DNA of 64,000 nucleotides from Nautilus pompilius (taxonomy: Eukaryota; Mollusca; Cephalopoda; Nautilida; Nautilidae). The notes below the pieces were generated by a model. That model ran no database searches and was not told the origin of the DNA. It worked only from the letters and a program-made list of their open reading frames with translations. Numbering within the stretch: the first letter of the stretch is position 1; every line of letters starts with the position of its first letter. The stretch covers positions 279,603 to 343,602 of the forward strand of contig JACATO010001109.1 in assembly GCA_018389105.1 (NCBI GenBank), in the 5' to 3' direction. The position numbers and the translations under genes are program-made. Positions 52,405 to 63,230 of the stretch are shown one piece after another.

Positions 52405-53490
52405 TAATAATAATAATAATAATAATAATAGATTGAAATGTCAGCATTACTACTGGAAAACTGCACTCAAATACAGTATAGGCAAACTGTTAATATATAA
52501 AAGGAAAATCTATTCTGTACTGGAGTAAAACTAAGACCTGAACCTTCAGGTCTGACTTCTCTTAAGATGAGGTCACCTGTTGGTTAACAGTTGGTAAATC
52601 TTTAAGAAAGGGAAAGAGATTTAATTCAGATTCTACTTACTCCAGATTGGAACTTTAGAACTGTATACGACTACGAGCTCCAGTTCAACCTGTGGCTTTA
52701 GGGGTAGACAGACTACTAGTTTCCCTAGGAAACCCTGCCACCAACGAGACAGCTGCTCATGGTTTACTATTACCATTACTATTATTATTACTATTACTAT
52801 TATCAAACTTCAGGGCAGAGGTTTCCGCGAGTCCGGACTCGAGGGGTGGGGGCACCAGCCAACCCCTCCACCCTGCTATAGCACAGACAGACAGACAGAC
52901 AGACCCCCACGCTTATGGCAGTTCCCTTCTCTCTGTTTTTATTCCCAACCGAACTCCGGGGAACGACGACGAATGGCCACCTCCACCTCCTCCTCCTCCA
53001 AAAAACAAAAAACAGAAAAGAAAAAGACAGAAAAACCGAAAGGGATGTAAAAGCCTAGAAGCGGGGACCTACGCACCCAACAGAGAAGCTGACGTTCTGC
53101 GCCATTTTGCGTTGTTGTCGCATTTTTTTCCCCCCTGCCGACCTGAGTTATCTCCCCGTCAGCTGCTGTCGGAGCTGGAATCTTGCCCGGTGAGCGGGCG
53201 AAATACTGTCTCCTTTCAAAATAAGTCCTCCCCTCCCCCCACGACTTTCGATTTCAACAGCGAGGTTTTCCTTCATTATTATTATATATATATATATATA
53301 TCTTGGGGGGTTTGGGAGAGGTCTGTCTCCCCGCTCATTTTGTTTTGTTTGTTTGTCGTTTGGTAAAAAAAATTCTCCTCGCTTACCTGGCGTACAAGGT
53401 GGGTTAGCTGTTTGTTCGTTCGTTTGATCAGTCAACTATTGGATGGGAGTCAGAAAATCCGTGAAACTGTTCGTTTATTCCTTGCTGTTA
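49691..53490. other. Region upstream of the ANKRD27 start codon
   Basis: Probably 5' intron. It contains the LINE fragment listed separately, an isolated Tc1-like end at about 50410-50435 (CAGTGGCATCCAAAATTAGT) without a partner, and an (AAT)n microsatellite (52375-52431). A GC-richer patch at 52800-53400 holds (TTA)n, (CAGA)n and (TA)n tracts. A good minus-strand donor (GCCAG/GTAAGC at about 53391) could be an alternative first exon. Confidence 0.5.
50180..50400 (-). mobile_element. LINE reverse-transcriptase fragment
   Basis: The minus strand reads VRPHLEYTVPCWFNLLKVIY then SLERVQRHFVLRKLGNG in one open frame. This is the RPHLEY..V..W.P......LE.VQRR signature of non-LTR reverse transcriptases. 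It is short and flanked by stops, hence a dead fragment. Confidence 0.75.
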
Positions 53491-53980
53491 CAATCACGGT
53501 ACATTTAAAGGTGCAATCACGTTACATTTAAAGGTGCAATCATGTTACATCTAAAGGTGCAATCACGGTACATTTAAAGGTGCAATCACGTTATATTTGA
53601 AGGTGCAATCATGTTACATCTAAAAGTGCAATCACGGTACATTTAAAGGTGCAATCATGTTACATCTAAAGGTGCAATCACGTTACATTTAAAGGTGCAA
53701 TCACGTTAAATTTGAAGGTGCAATCATGTTACATCTAAAAGTGCAATCACGTTACATTTAAAGGTGCAATCATGTTACATCTAAAGGTGCAATCACGTTA
53801 CATTTAAAGGTGCAATCACGGTACATTTAAAGGTGCAATCACGTTATATTTGAAGGTGCAATCATGTTACATCTAAAAGTGCAATCACGGTACATTTAAA
53901 GGTGCAATCATGTTACATCTAAAGGTGCAATCACGTTACATTTAAAGGTGAAATCATGTTATATTTAAAGGTGCAATAAC
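53491..53980 (+). repeat. 23 bp minisatellite with 253 bp higher-order repeat
   Basis: About 21 copies of a 23 bp unit (TTACATTTAAAGGTGCAATC plus ACG). Variants (ACGGTAC, ACGTTATATTTGAAG, ATGTTACATCTAAA) recur in the same order at 53565 and 53818, a spacing of 253 bases or 11 units, showing duplication of a block of units. Confidence 0.93.
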
Positions 53981-54511
53981 TTCTTTTTTTCCTCAGCCGT
54001 ATACACACTTACACATCCCCCCCCTGCAAGTAAATAAGTAAAACTTTTAGACAAAATAAGATATAGAAGCATTCTTCAAACGTGAAAAGAAATTCTTTGT
54101 TGTCTGGATAAAAAAGATGTCATCGATCCACCTTAATCGAAAAAAAACAACAAAAGGAAAAATTAACCCTTCAAGGACTAAATTCTCTGACAAGAAGATG
54201 ATCGGATTCTGAGTGAGGTCAAGAGGTTAGCATCGAGATGATGAGTAACAAAAAGCTATTTTGTCTACGGTCTCGCATTAATGACACGCGTCAAGCAAGG
54301 TGATAAAGAAAGCCAGACTATCTCGTCTTTTTTCCTGTTGTCATTTCTGTAGATAAATCGAGATTGTTTTTCCAAAAATAATTCATCGGAATGGCTACTC
54401 TTTTGTGCCCTATGTTGAACGTCTTATTCCCCGTATGGGATCGGCAACGAGAGATATCAGGCATTTTGTGATCAAGAGCTTCATTGCGTGTAGTTTATTA
54501 TTATTATTATG

Positions 54512-54555
<44 letters not shown>

Positions 54556-55041
54556 GCACTTTTGTTTAATCTCTAAAATATTCCACAATTTATAAAAGAT
54601 GTAAGGGAAGTAATTCAAGGACATTTTTATTAGAAGTTACCTCCCATGAATTATTAAACTTTTATACATTGATTCATTAATTTATTTAACAAACCCATTT
54701 AAAGAAAAATAAATATTTCAAAACAAAATCCAATTAATCGTAAGTAGAACAGACATTTTTAAGATGTGATTTAAAGTCTGAAATTTAAAATGATAAATAT
54801 CGCCGTTTTTACATTCGAATGTTGTTTTTTGTTTTTTTGTCAGAACACCCAGCAATTAAATGCTTGCGTTAACAAAAGTACGAACAGCATTTTTAAAGAG
54901 TTATCTCCCGTGGACTGTTAAACGATTATTTGCTGGCTTATTTTGGTGTGGGGGAGGGCTTTAAATAATAAAGCGAACAGTCTAAATGAAGAATATTATT
55001 AATACCATTTCCACCTGTGATCGGCGCTGACAATACTTTAC
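53981..55041. other. AT-rich spacer with (ATT)n microsatellite
   Basis: Contains (ATT)n at about 54497-54556 and two GTTA-C/T-CTCCC motif copies (54636 and 54899 areas). No coding exon recognised. Confidence 0.6.
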
Positions 55042-55151
55042 CTGGGCTTGCTGGGCGATCCGTCTCGGCGATTGCAAGAGCCGATTTCCCGACGCGCTGT
55101 GATAATGTACGACTCTGAGACTTGCACAGCAGATTACTGGAGCCGCCAGGG
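55042..55151 (-). other. Candidate upstream ANKRD27 exon (UTR or N-terminal extension)
   Basis: A 110 base minus-strand interval with a strong acceptor (TTACCTTTCTTCAG) and donor (CCCAG/GTAAAG). Entered in phase 1 it is open (begins LAAPVICCASLRVVHY after the split codon) and leaves in phase 0, matching the exon 1 join. No homology is known to me. It could be 5' UTR of ANKRD27 or part of another minus-strand transcript. Confidence 0.4.
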
Positions 55152-55849
55152 CTGAAGAAAGGTAAGGGGTCGCGACTCCGGGACAAGACTGACAGGTAGG
55201 CTGCTCCCGCTTCAGGTCCCTATCAGGGTGGCGAAAGCTTGGCCCCGGTCAGGTGCTTGCGAATAATACTGTTGGCGACCTACTGGCGTTAAGGGGTTAC
55301 CCATCCTAACCCCTACTCTTTCCGTGCGGTGGCTGCAGCCTGATAGTGTGGAGGATCATCGCCGAAAGCAACCGAACATCTCTTTCCTCCCGACGCCGGG
55401 TGAAGTTTTAGACGTAAATTTATTTCAAGCCGTCATATTTTTTTTTTTTTTTTTTCCGTTTGTCAGCGTCCACCGAGGGAAGAGAAGCGTAGTGCACTGA
55501 ATGTCCGTACAACCATCCCGCGGTGGCCGGTCTCTTGGGTTGTGTGCGCTTATTTTAAGGTGCCCTCTTCGTATATTTGCTGTGCAGCGAGAGAGAGAGA
55601 GAGAGAGGGGGGATACCTGGGCATTTTTATGGCTGCCATTCACGAGGAAATTACAATTTAAAAAAAAAAATTCAACGAAAGGCATTCTTGAATACTGTGA
55701 AGTAAGGTCAGGTGAAGAACCCGCCATCTTCTGGCTACCGCTCATTCTACGTCCATAATTTTACTCTCAGAATTCAAATTATCAAATCTTCTATTCGTCA
55801 AAATGATTACAACACAGCAACAAAACTCTCGCGCGCTCTGTCCTCCAGC

Positions 55850-56032
55850 TCGCTCGCTCTCTCGGCTCTCTCGCTCTCTCTCTCTCTCTCGATCTCTCTC
55901 GCTCTCGCTCTCTCTGGCCCAGCTCTCTCTCCAGCGAGCTCTCCCATCTCTCTCTCGCTGTCCCCATCTCTCTCCATCTCTCTCTCCATCTCTCTCTCTC
56001 TCCATCTCTCTCTCTCTCTCTCTCACATCTCT

Positions 56033-56096
<64 letters not shown>

Positions 56097-56107
56097 ACTG
56101 ATTTCAT
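55850..56107 (+). repeat. (CT)n microsatellite, imperfect
   Basis: About 250 bases of CTCTCT with interruptions. It generates long Ser/Leu-rich and Arg/Glu-rich frames that are not genes. The stretch 56108-56560 to its right holds nothing recognised. Confidence 0.95.
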
Positions 56108-56566
56108 CTCTCAATCACTCTTTCTCTACATTAAATGTTCAAAACGTACACCAAAGAAATACACGCAGGAACTGCAGCTCCTGACAAAAAAGCGGTTGAT
56201 GCTGGTACGGAAATATCTACTGAAGCATGAACATTTTCCTGTTGGATATCGTAGATGGCAACTAGTTTTTGTGCTGTACACCTGGCACCATTTAACATAC
56301 GTTTCAAAAAGTATCTGGTGGTGTGAGATCTTGAGAGCCTGGCGAGTGTTCAATTGGTCTGGTTGTTCCCATTCACCTTTTAGCAAAGGGACTATCGAAA
56401 AATATCCTTACATTTTTGCCCTACGCTGTAAAAAGGTGGCATAAGGAGTCGGACAGTTCCGTCGTCTGTGATCTTCTGAAAGAAATGTTTTAAACGTTCA
56501 GAGACAAAATACTTTTGTACGGTAGCGTACCAGCGCGTGTATACATGTTTTTGGAAGATATATATA

Positions 56567-57167
56567 CAGGGTGACTCAGAAATATGTATACACACTTTGA
56601 ATTTATGTATATTTAATACTTACATCACTGAATAAACAAAACTTTGTTATGTAAACAAGTGAGCATGTGAAAACAGCATACAATGGACATCTTAAGACAG
56701 ATGCTCTAAATGTCCACCATCTACACACAAACCTGCACCTCAGCGTTCTGAGACAGTAATGCATGTGAGCTTACTCCCTCCTCAGTCTTTTCTTCCAAGT
56801 CTCGTAGCGTTCGAAGTTTAGCACCGTACACTTTGTTCTTCAGGATACCACCCCCCCCTCCTGATGGGGAATTCCAGAGGTGAATATTCATGAAAGCAGT
56901 TCCACGTCGACCTAACCGCATCCCGGGAAACCCCAGGTGAAGAAAGGCTCGAACGTCTCTGCCATCTTGCTGAAGGTAAACCTCAAAGCCTCCATACAGA
57001 TGTCTTGTGGCGGGAACAGCGTCACTGAGCAGCATTTCCAGATAGTTTTCATCCGTTACAGTATCATTAAGAAAGAACGGCCCAACAATGCCGGGAGAAG
57101 AGAGACCCCGTCTAGGCTGTAACTCCTGGTAGATTACGGTCTTTCTCCAGGTACGTGTTTGGGGCAA
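56567..57167 (-). mobile_element. Mariner-like element 3' remnant
   Basis: The terminus CAGGGTGACTCAGAAATATG follows a TA at 56565-56566. The minus-strand ORF 57167-56721 matches the C-terminal half of a DDE_3-type mariner-like transposase: GLSSPGIVGPFFLNDTVT, ENYLEMLL, YGGFEVYLQQDG, RDVRAFLHLGFPG. The residues usually following QQDG (APPH) are absent, so a catalytic region appears deleted. The 5' half is missing and the fragment abuts the TGACGTCA-rich array. Probably related in type to the element at 11568. Confidence 0.75.
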
Positions 57168-57170
57168 AAA

Positions 57171-57816
57171 GAGATGACGTCAGTACAGAAAGATTACGTC
57201 AGTATATAGAGAGAGATGACGTCAGTACAGAAATAGATTACGTAGTATATAGAGAGAGATGACGTCAGTACAGAAATAGATTACGTCAGTATATAGAGAG
57301 AGATAACGTCAGTACAGAAATAGATGAGGTCAGTACAGAGAGGGGTGACGTCAGTATATATAGAGAGATGACGTCAGTACAGAAATAGATGAGGTCAGTA
57401 CAGAGAGGGGTGACGTCAGTATATAGAGAGTGATGACGTCGGTACAGAAATAGATTACGTCAGTATATAGAGAAAGAGATGACGTCAGCACAGAAATAGA
57501 TGAGGTCAGTACAGAGAGGGGTGACGTCAGTATATAGAGAGAGATGACGTCGGTACAGAAATAGATTACGTCAGTATATAGAGAAAGAGATGACGTCAGT
57601 ACAGAAATAGATGAGGTCAGTACAGAGAGGGGTGACGTCAGTATATATAGAGAGATGACGTCGGTACAGGAATAGATTACGTCAGTATATAGAGAAAGAG
57701 ATTACATCAGTACAGAAATAGATGAGGTCAGTACAGAGAGGGGTGACGTCCGTACAGAAATATATGACGTCCGTACAGAAATATATGACGTCAGTACAGA
57801 AATAGATGACATCAAT
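57171..57816 (+). repeat. Tandem array rich in TGACGTCA palindromes
   Basis: Alternating half-units of about 21-23 bases (GATGACGTCAGTACAGAAAT and AGATTACGTCAGTATATAGA, or GATGAGGTCAGTACAGAG) repeat for about 645 bases. Roughly a dozen copies carry the perfect 8 bp palindrome TGACGTCA, the cAMP-response-element consensus. Short frames on the minus strand reflect the repeat only. Confidence 0.9.
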
Positions 57817-58424
57817 ACTGAGAGAGAGAGAGATCCCGAGAAATTTTTTCTTTGTCCCTGGCAACCATTGCTTCGCTTAACTTCTACTTGTTCACAGGGA
57901 CGGTTCACCGTGTGTTTCCCGAATATTCATGTCGCCCCTTTCATGCTTCTCCATCCAATATCGGAGAGCCGTGTGTCATGGGCTCAAACTAGAGCATCCG
58001 GAGTCACCACACGACGGATCATCCGAGTCCGCCTTTTCACACCTTTTCAATCAACGCGGCCGTCGGCTCCCTTTGATCTCGCTCTCGCCGGTAGGGCGAG
58101 ATATGACCGCGCAAATTTGTCTTCGCCAGAAAACAGCGCGCGACGCCGAAGATTGAAAGAAAATATTTACCCCCCACCTCCGAGAGAACGTCTGCTATTG
58201 TTCGGCGAGACCGCCGCCTTCTCTGGGGGGGGGGGGGATTCTCTCTCCCACCCACCCCCTCCCCATCCGCATCTTCCATCGGAATGAAATTCTGATCGGC
58301 CCGATGGTTTGTCGATCCCGTTAAAAACACACGCCGCCGCTCCGCCGCCCCCTCTTCCGGGGCCTGGGAAAACTTCCCCCAGGTGGTGTGTGGGGGAGGG
58401 AGTTCCGGTCAGCTCTTGACGACA

Positions 58425-58476
58425 ATGTACCACCCGCCTGCTCTCCTCGCTTCGCCGGTCGGGATACGGCGAACAG
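58425..58476 (+). other. Weak candidate first exon, plus strand
   Basis: ATG at 58425 opens MYHPPALLASPVGIRRT and ends in phase 1 at a strong donor (GAACAG/GTGAGT). It would join in frame to 59912-59970. No homology recognised. Confidence 0.2.
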
Positions 58477-59911
58477 GTGAGTGGATGTCAAAAAAAAAAT
58501 AAAAAAAACTGGGAGGAGGAGGAGGATCGAATAGCCGCTGATGTTTGATGTACTGTAGCAAGTTAACTGTTGCCGATGGGGGGGGCTCCGCTCAAAAATG
58601 AGTGGGAGGGCGTTTGTAGAATAAAACCAGAAATAGGTTTTGTCTTTAGATTAACGAGAGATCACCTGACTTAAAACGTAATAGTAGGTGGCGCTGCGGT
58701 TCTGTGTTTCTCTCCTACATGTCATCAACTGATATCCGGTCAGACTCGAAGAACGCTTATCGATACATGACGTCAAGCGTTTTAATATTCCCTAGCGCCC
58801 CCTCTAGGACCAAAAGAGCGTATTCTAGTCACCCGACAACTCATTAGCGCATTTTAAAAGTCAAGTGGGCCGTCGACTGTCGGGTGCGATCAATAGCGAT
58901 CGATGGCTGGTCGTTATACCGTGACTCTATTTATTGTACGGATCGAAAAGGTGCTAAACAAACGCTGTAGAAAGGCGACAGAACCAGACCAGGGTTACAG
59001 CGCGTGTGTGTGTGTGTGATGAATGGGTAAACGAGTTACGCCGGACTAGCAGACCGAGAACCGCCGTCTTTAGGCGGCCGGGTCGGGGGAGGTGAGGCAG
59101 AATGGCGGGAGTCGGAGGGGAAGACCTTATTAGAGCTCTTCTGGTTAAGTAAGAGGGTCTAGAGGAACAAGCGCCGATGTTGTGTGCGTGCCGTGTTCGA
59201 GTATAAGTCGGGGCCATGTACAAGTCGCGCGCCAGGATAACTCGCTTCTTGCCTGTCATCTTGAATTAACCCCTCCTCGACTTACTTTTCCTTGCCAGGT
59301 AATTTACTGATGACGTCAACTTGGATTTTCTTGCAGAGTTTACCTCAATATTTTAGAGTCTATTCCCTCAACCGAAGCCCTCCTGTTTGCAGTTTCCTTC
59401 AGTGGGTCAGGGGCGGGGCCCTTATATTTTTCAGAATCCAATCGAGAACTGAACTCTTCGGCCCCGCGGCTTCGGCCTGCGGAATCCCATCACTATCGCA
59501 AAAGCCGCAGTGATCAATATCCCTTTGGATCAATGGCTAATTTCCTTCAGAAAACCTTTCTCAGGCCGTATAGGCCCCTGTCGGATCCTCACCCCCCCTT
59601 TTTTTTTTTTAGATCTCCAGCACTGATTTTTCCTGGATCGCTGTTAAGATGTGTTTTTCCCCCCACATCACATTCCCGATTTGAGACTTTCTCCCTCTCT
59701 GGCATTTTAAAGGTAACGTTCGGGTTTGGTCACGGGACCCGTACCTGCCCCTGAAGAACAACGAACCCTATGAGATACGCTACAGCGAAACCCCTTCCTC
59801 GGGGTCCCCCTCCCCGTGAGTCGATCGCTGAAGTGAAGCGGGCAACAACGTCTGTCCCGAGGCTGGGAACGGATCCGACCGACCTCCTCCCATTTTTTTT
59901 TTGTTTTAAAG

Positions 59912-59970
59912 GAAGAGCGTGGGTATCTAGACTGATTACCAAGAAAAAGAACTCTTCTCCCGCACGACAG
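59912..59970 (+). other. Weak candidate internal exon, plus strand
   Basis: A 59 base interval between a long pyrimidine tract with acceptor (GTTTTAAAG) and donor ACGACAG/GTAGGT. In phase 1 it is open (RAWVSRLITKKKNSSPARQ). Could belong to a gene running off the right side, or be chance. Confidence 0.2.
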
Positions 59971-60069
59971 GTAGGTACACAGGTTTTACATGCGTAGGGA
60001 CAAACACGAAGCAAAGAATAACACCGATAACTCAAAGTTAAGTAAACACCAGCCGTTCAATTGACTTAC

Positions 60070-60217
60070 CTGGAGTGTTCTCGGCGGACCTATTTAAACA
60101 GGGGCCAGCTCGGCGTACACACCGGCTCTCTGTTTTTAATGCTCTTACTCGACAAAAGAGCCTTTCAGCGCAAATCACACCTTTGTATGTCCTGCAGAAA
60201 CAACTCGGGGCTGCCAT
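60070..60217 (-). other. Candidate ANKRD27 first exon (or other minus-strand gene)
   Basis: ATG at 60217 in a good context (AAAACATGG) opens MAAPSCFCRTYKGVICAERL, Arg/Cys-rich. The frame is open to a strong donor (CTCCAG/GTAAGT at 60070) and leaves phase 1, which fits the exon at 55042-55151. The sequence resembles no Varp I know. The conserved Varp start is the ATG at 49690, so a UTR role is likelier. Confidence 0.35.
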
Positions 60218-60784
60218 GTTTTCGACGCCGAATGAGATAAACACGTTGTGGGTTTTCACGCTGGAGAATATTGAAAGCCGGCCCGGGCCCAGGTGGTGAA
60301 AACTTGCATACACAAATATTTTTGCAACCCGTTTTACAATCTTGCACTATTAGTATTGGATTTTCTGTGCGCTACACGTGTTATCATAGTAATTTTGACA
60401 CTGAGTTTACCGATCAAATGAAGAATTTATATGAGTTTGTTTTTGTCCCCCCCCCCCCACACACACAGCTTCATGTATTAAATTAATTTCTGTTTTGAGA
60501 ATGTAGTTAGAAACTACGACTCTTCTTCTCTTTCTCTTTCCTCTCTTACGCGCACACACATATGTAAAAGAAAACAGAATACCATTAACCACTGTAATAT
60601 TAATTACTTACAACAAATGTTTTTTTTTTTTTTAAATTATAGCGACTTTTACTAACGTTCAAAACTTCTATCTAAACTTATTGCAAAGAAAGATAGTTTT
60701 TTTTATTATTTGGAGACGCGGGAGCTAGTTGTTGCAACACCTAATGAAATGCATAGGCGAGACCATCGATAATCGATGGCACAT

Positions 60785-61523
60785 GTTTACGTATAAACGA
60801 GACTATAATCGACGTTATATCCTTACGTATAGACGAGGAATCAACTACTTACGTATAAACGAGACTATAATTGACGTCATATCCTTACGTACAGATGAGG
60901 CTGTAATCGACGTCATATCCTTACGTATAAACGAGGCTATAATCGACGTCATATCCTTACGTACAGACGAGGCTATAATCGACGTCATATCCTTACGTAT
61001 AAACGAGGCTGTAATCGACGTCATATCCTTACGTATAAACGAGGCTATAATCGACGTCATATCCTTACGTACAGATGAGTCTATAATCGACGTCATATCC
61101 TTACGTATAAACGAGGCTATAATCGACTACTTACGTATAAACGAGACTATAATCGACATCATATCCTTACGTACAGATGAGTCTATAATCGACGTCATAT
61201 CCTTACGTATAAATGAGGCTATAATCGACGTCATATCCTTACGTATAAATGAGGCTATAATCGACGTCATGTCCTTACCTACAGGTGAGGCTATAACCGA
61301 CGTCATATCCTTACCTACAGGTGAGGCTATAACCGACGTCATGTCCTTACCTACAGGTGAGGCTATAACCGACGTCATGTCCTTACCTACAGGTGAGGCT
61401 ATAACCGACTTCATATCCTTACCTACAGGTGAGGCTATAACCGACTTCATATCCTTACCTACAGGTGAGGCTATAACCGACGTCATATCCTTACCTACAG
61501 GTGAGGATATAATTGACGTCATC
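60785..61523 (+). repeat. 36 bp minisatellite, about 19 copies, open in frame
   Basis: Units of 36 bases (ATAATCGACGTCATATCC plus TTACGTATAAACGAGGCT) in three variants: ACGTATAAACGAG and ACGTACAGATGAG are intermixed in the first part; CCTACAGGTGAG is uniform in the last eight or so. Two shortened units occur near 60840 and 61125. Because 36 is a multiple of three, long frames stay open on both strands (plus frame 60729-61541, 270 codons). Variants change amino acids freely, so protein coding is unlikely. Confidence 0.93.
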
Positions 61524-63230
61524 CGGTCAAAGCATTTGTAGCCTCATGTATGTATCTAATTATTTAATTAGAAATTACTGGTGTTTGATAACTTACCTCT
61601 GTAACAACTACCCCACCCCAGTCTCTCGTAATATACTGTATATCTGTCTTAGGGGTGTACTTTTACACTGCTTTTCAGTTTAATTACATTTCATATTACA
61701 AAAAAAAAAAAGAAAGAAATATTTGTGGCATTTCTTTGTGGACATCTTGTTCCGCTCTTGTTGCACGAAGACGGTGCCCGAGGCCATCCACACATGATTC
61801 GAGGTTCGGACAGCCAGGAAAGCTTACTGACTGACGTTGTTCTCCCTTAAGGAAGCCTCCTCGTTCTTTGTGGCTAGGCCTTCTCCTGCTAGAACGTCAG
61901 ATGCATCCACATCAGCGTGGAAGAGGTTGGGGAAGGAACCGAGCAAAGAATATCGTCTACGTCGTCGTGGGCCGAAAACCTTTAGCTGACTGTAAAAATT
62001 AATGTCGACGGCAACCCTCACCCTGACGCTGCCACCGTCAGATCTGTCGTATCGCCTGACAAATGGATATTCGTGTGATGGCTGGCGGTAGATCTCGACT
62101 CCGTGGAGACTCCAAAAAAAACCTCACGAAACGAAATCCGGCCAAACGTCTCCCGATGTTCAGGGTACACGACAGTGCGCAACACTCGCTTGGGGGCCAG
62201 GCTTTTTCCGCCATGATACCGCGCCATCCGAGTTCAGCGTCGATGGCGGTCCTAACCGGTCGGACCTGGCTTAGCGTGTGATGCGGCGACTGTCCACGTG
62301 GACGCCTAAATCGGCGTTATAGTATATAAATCTTGTTTCTGTTCTGTTCCGGAAAGGCTAATTTATTTTTAATATATAAACTGACACCCAAGCACAGAGA
62401 TGGGAGGATCGCAATGGTTTCCGAACTGTACCACGGCTCGGCCGTTCACCGGACATTAACCCTCCCCCCCCCTTTTGGGGCCGTGCGCGAACCAACTTCG
62501 ACCAGTCTCTGCGAACATCTCCCGGTGTAATACACGGATGTTCTGTTCCAGAAACGGGCTGCAATTCCCCAAACCGGAACTGATAGTCTCGTCCAGTCGT
62601 GCTGTCAGCGCTTTCCCGCCGTGTATAAGACAAAGGGCTGGCTGGCTGCCCCCCCCCCCACAAAGGTATTAACCCCACTCGTGTTGTCGCAGAGCTGACG
62701 GTGTGTTCTCCGTTCCGGTGTAGACAGGCGCTCTCCGAAACTCGGCCGTCCGTTTGCCTATGTCAACTTTCCGGGTTTGATATATGGGATATTTTAATGG
62801 CAAATCCACAATCATGGCTGCCCCAATATATACATATATATATATACGTGACCACTGTTCCATGACCAAAAGTGTTAAGGAAGAAGGATAGAAAAGCAAT
62901 TACAATCTGTCCGGTTTATGTCTCTGTTCCAGCCGTGTCCGTCGGCGCGTGAACTCCTCCAATACCCGTGCGGCAATCGGGGGCCCCTTTCCCCGGCCCC
63001 TTGTTCTGCAAACCGTGAAAATCGCGGTGATGAAACAAATCGGGCGCCTTTCCCGTTTCCCATCCGCGACCTGGAGAGGAGGCCCCAGAGGTGCCCGATA
63101 TGGCGGCGCCACGCCCCACCGATTCCGTTGTTCGAGCACGGCTGAGGGAGTGCGGTGACGTCAGACCTTGCGGCCGATGCCAATTAGTCCGCCCAAATAC
63201 AAGCTCGGCCGCGTTTTTCGGTTGTTTGTT
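61524..63230. promoter_or_regulatory. CpG-rich region, possible promoter near 62.9-63.2 kb
   Basis: CpG-rich from about 61740 onward. It includes a short copy of the dispersed repeat (62621-62680, GTATAAGACAAAGGGCTG), a (TA)n tract near 62825-62846 and, at 62930-63190, a GC-rich block with a perfect TGACGTCA (63156-63163) and a CCAAT (63180-63184). Several short overlapping frames, none recognised. Confidence 0.35.

Larger units (their letters stand above)
57840..60069. promoter_or_regulatory. CpG-rich, promoter-like region
   Basis: The base composition shifts to GC- and CpG-rich, unlike the AT-rich introns. Perfect TGACGTCA sites lie at 58768-58775 and 59311-59318. Good donors exist on the plus strand (58477, 59971) and minus strand (60069). 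This suggests transcription starts nearby, perhaps in both directions, but no TATA or initiator could be fixed. Confidence 0.4.

Noticed and set aside
52692-53366. 224-codon plus-strand ORF with a Leu-rich start like a signal peptide
   Set aside because: The Leu run comes from a (TTA)n tract and the rest is proline-, lysine- and CAGA-repeat driven low complexity. No family similarity.
55712-56444. Long Ser/Leu-rich and Arg/Glu-rich frames
   Set aside because: Products of the (CT)n microsatellite on each strand.
57171-57816. CRISPR-like array
   Set aside because: Units are directly tandem without unique spacers, in eukaryotic DNA. The same holds for the 23, 36 and 57 bp arrays.
60729-61541. 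270-codon repeat protein
   Set aside because: The frame exists because the 36 bp unit is a multiple of three; the opposite strand is open too, and variants change residues without constraint.
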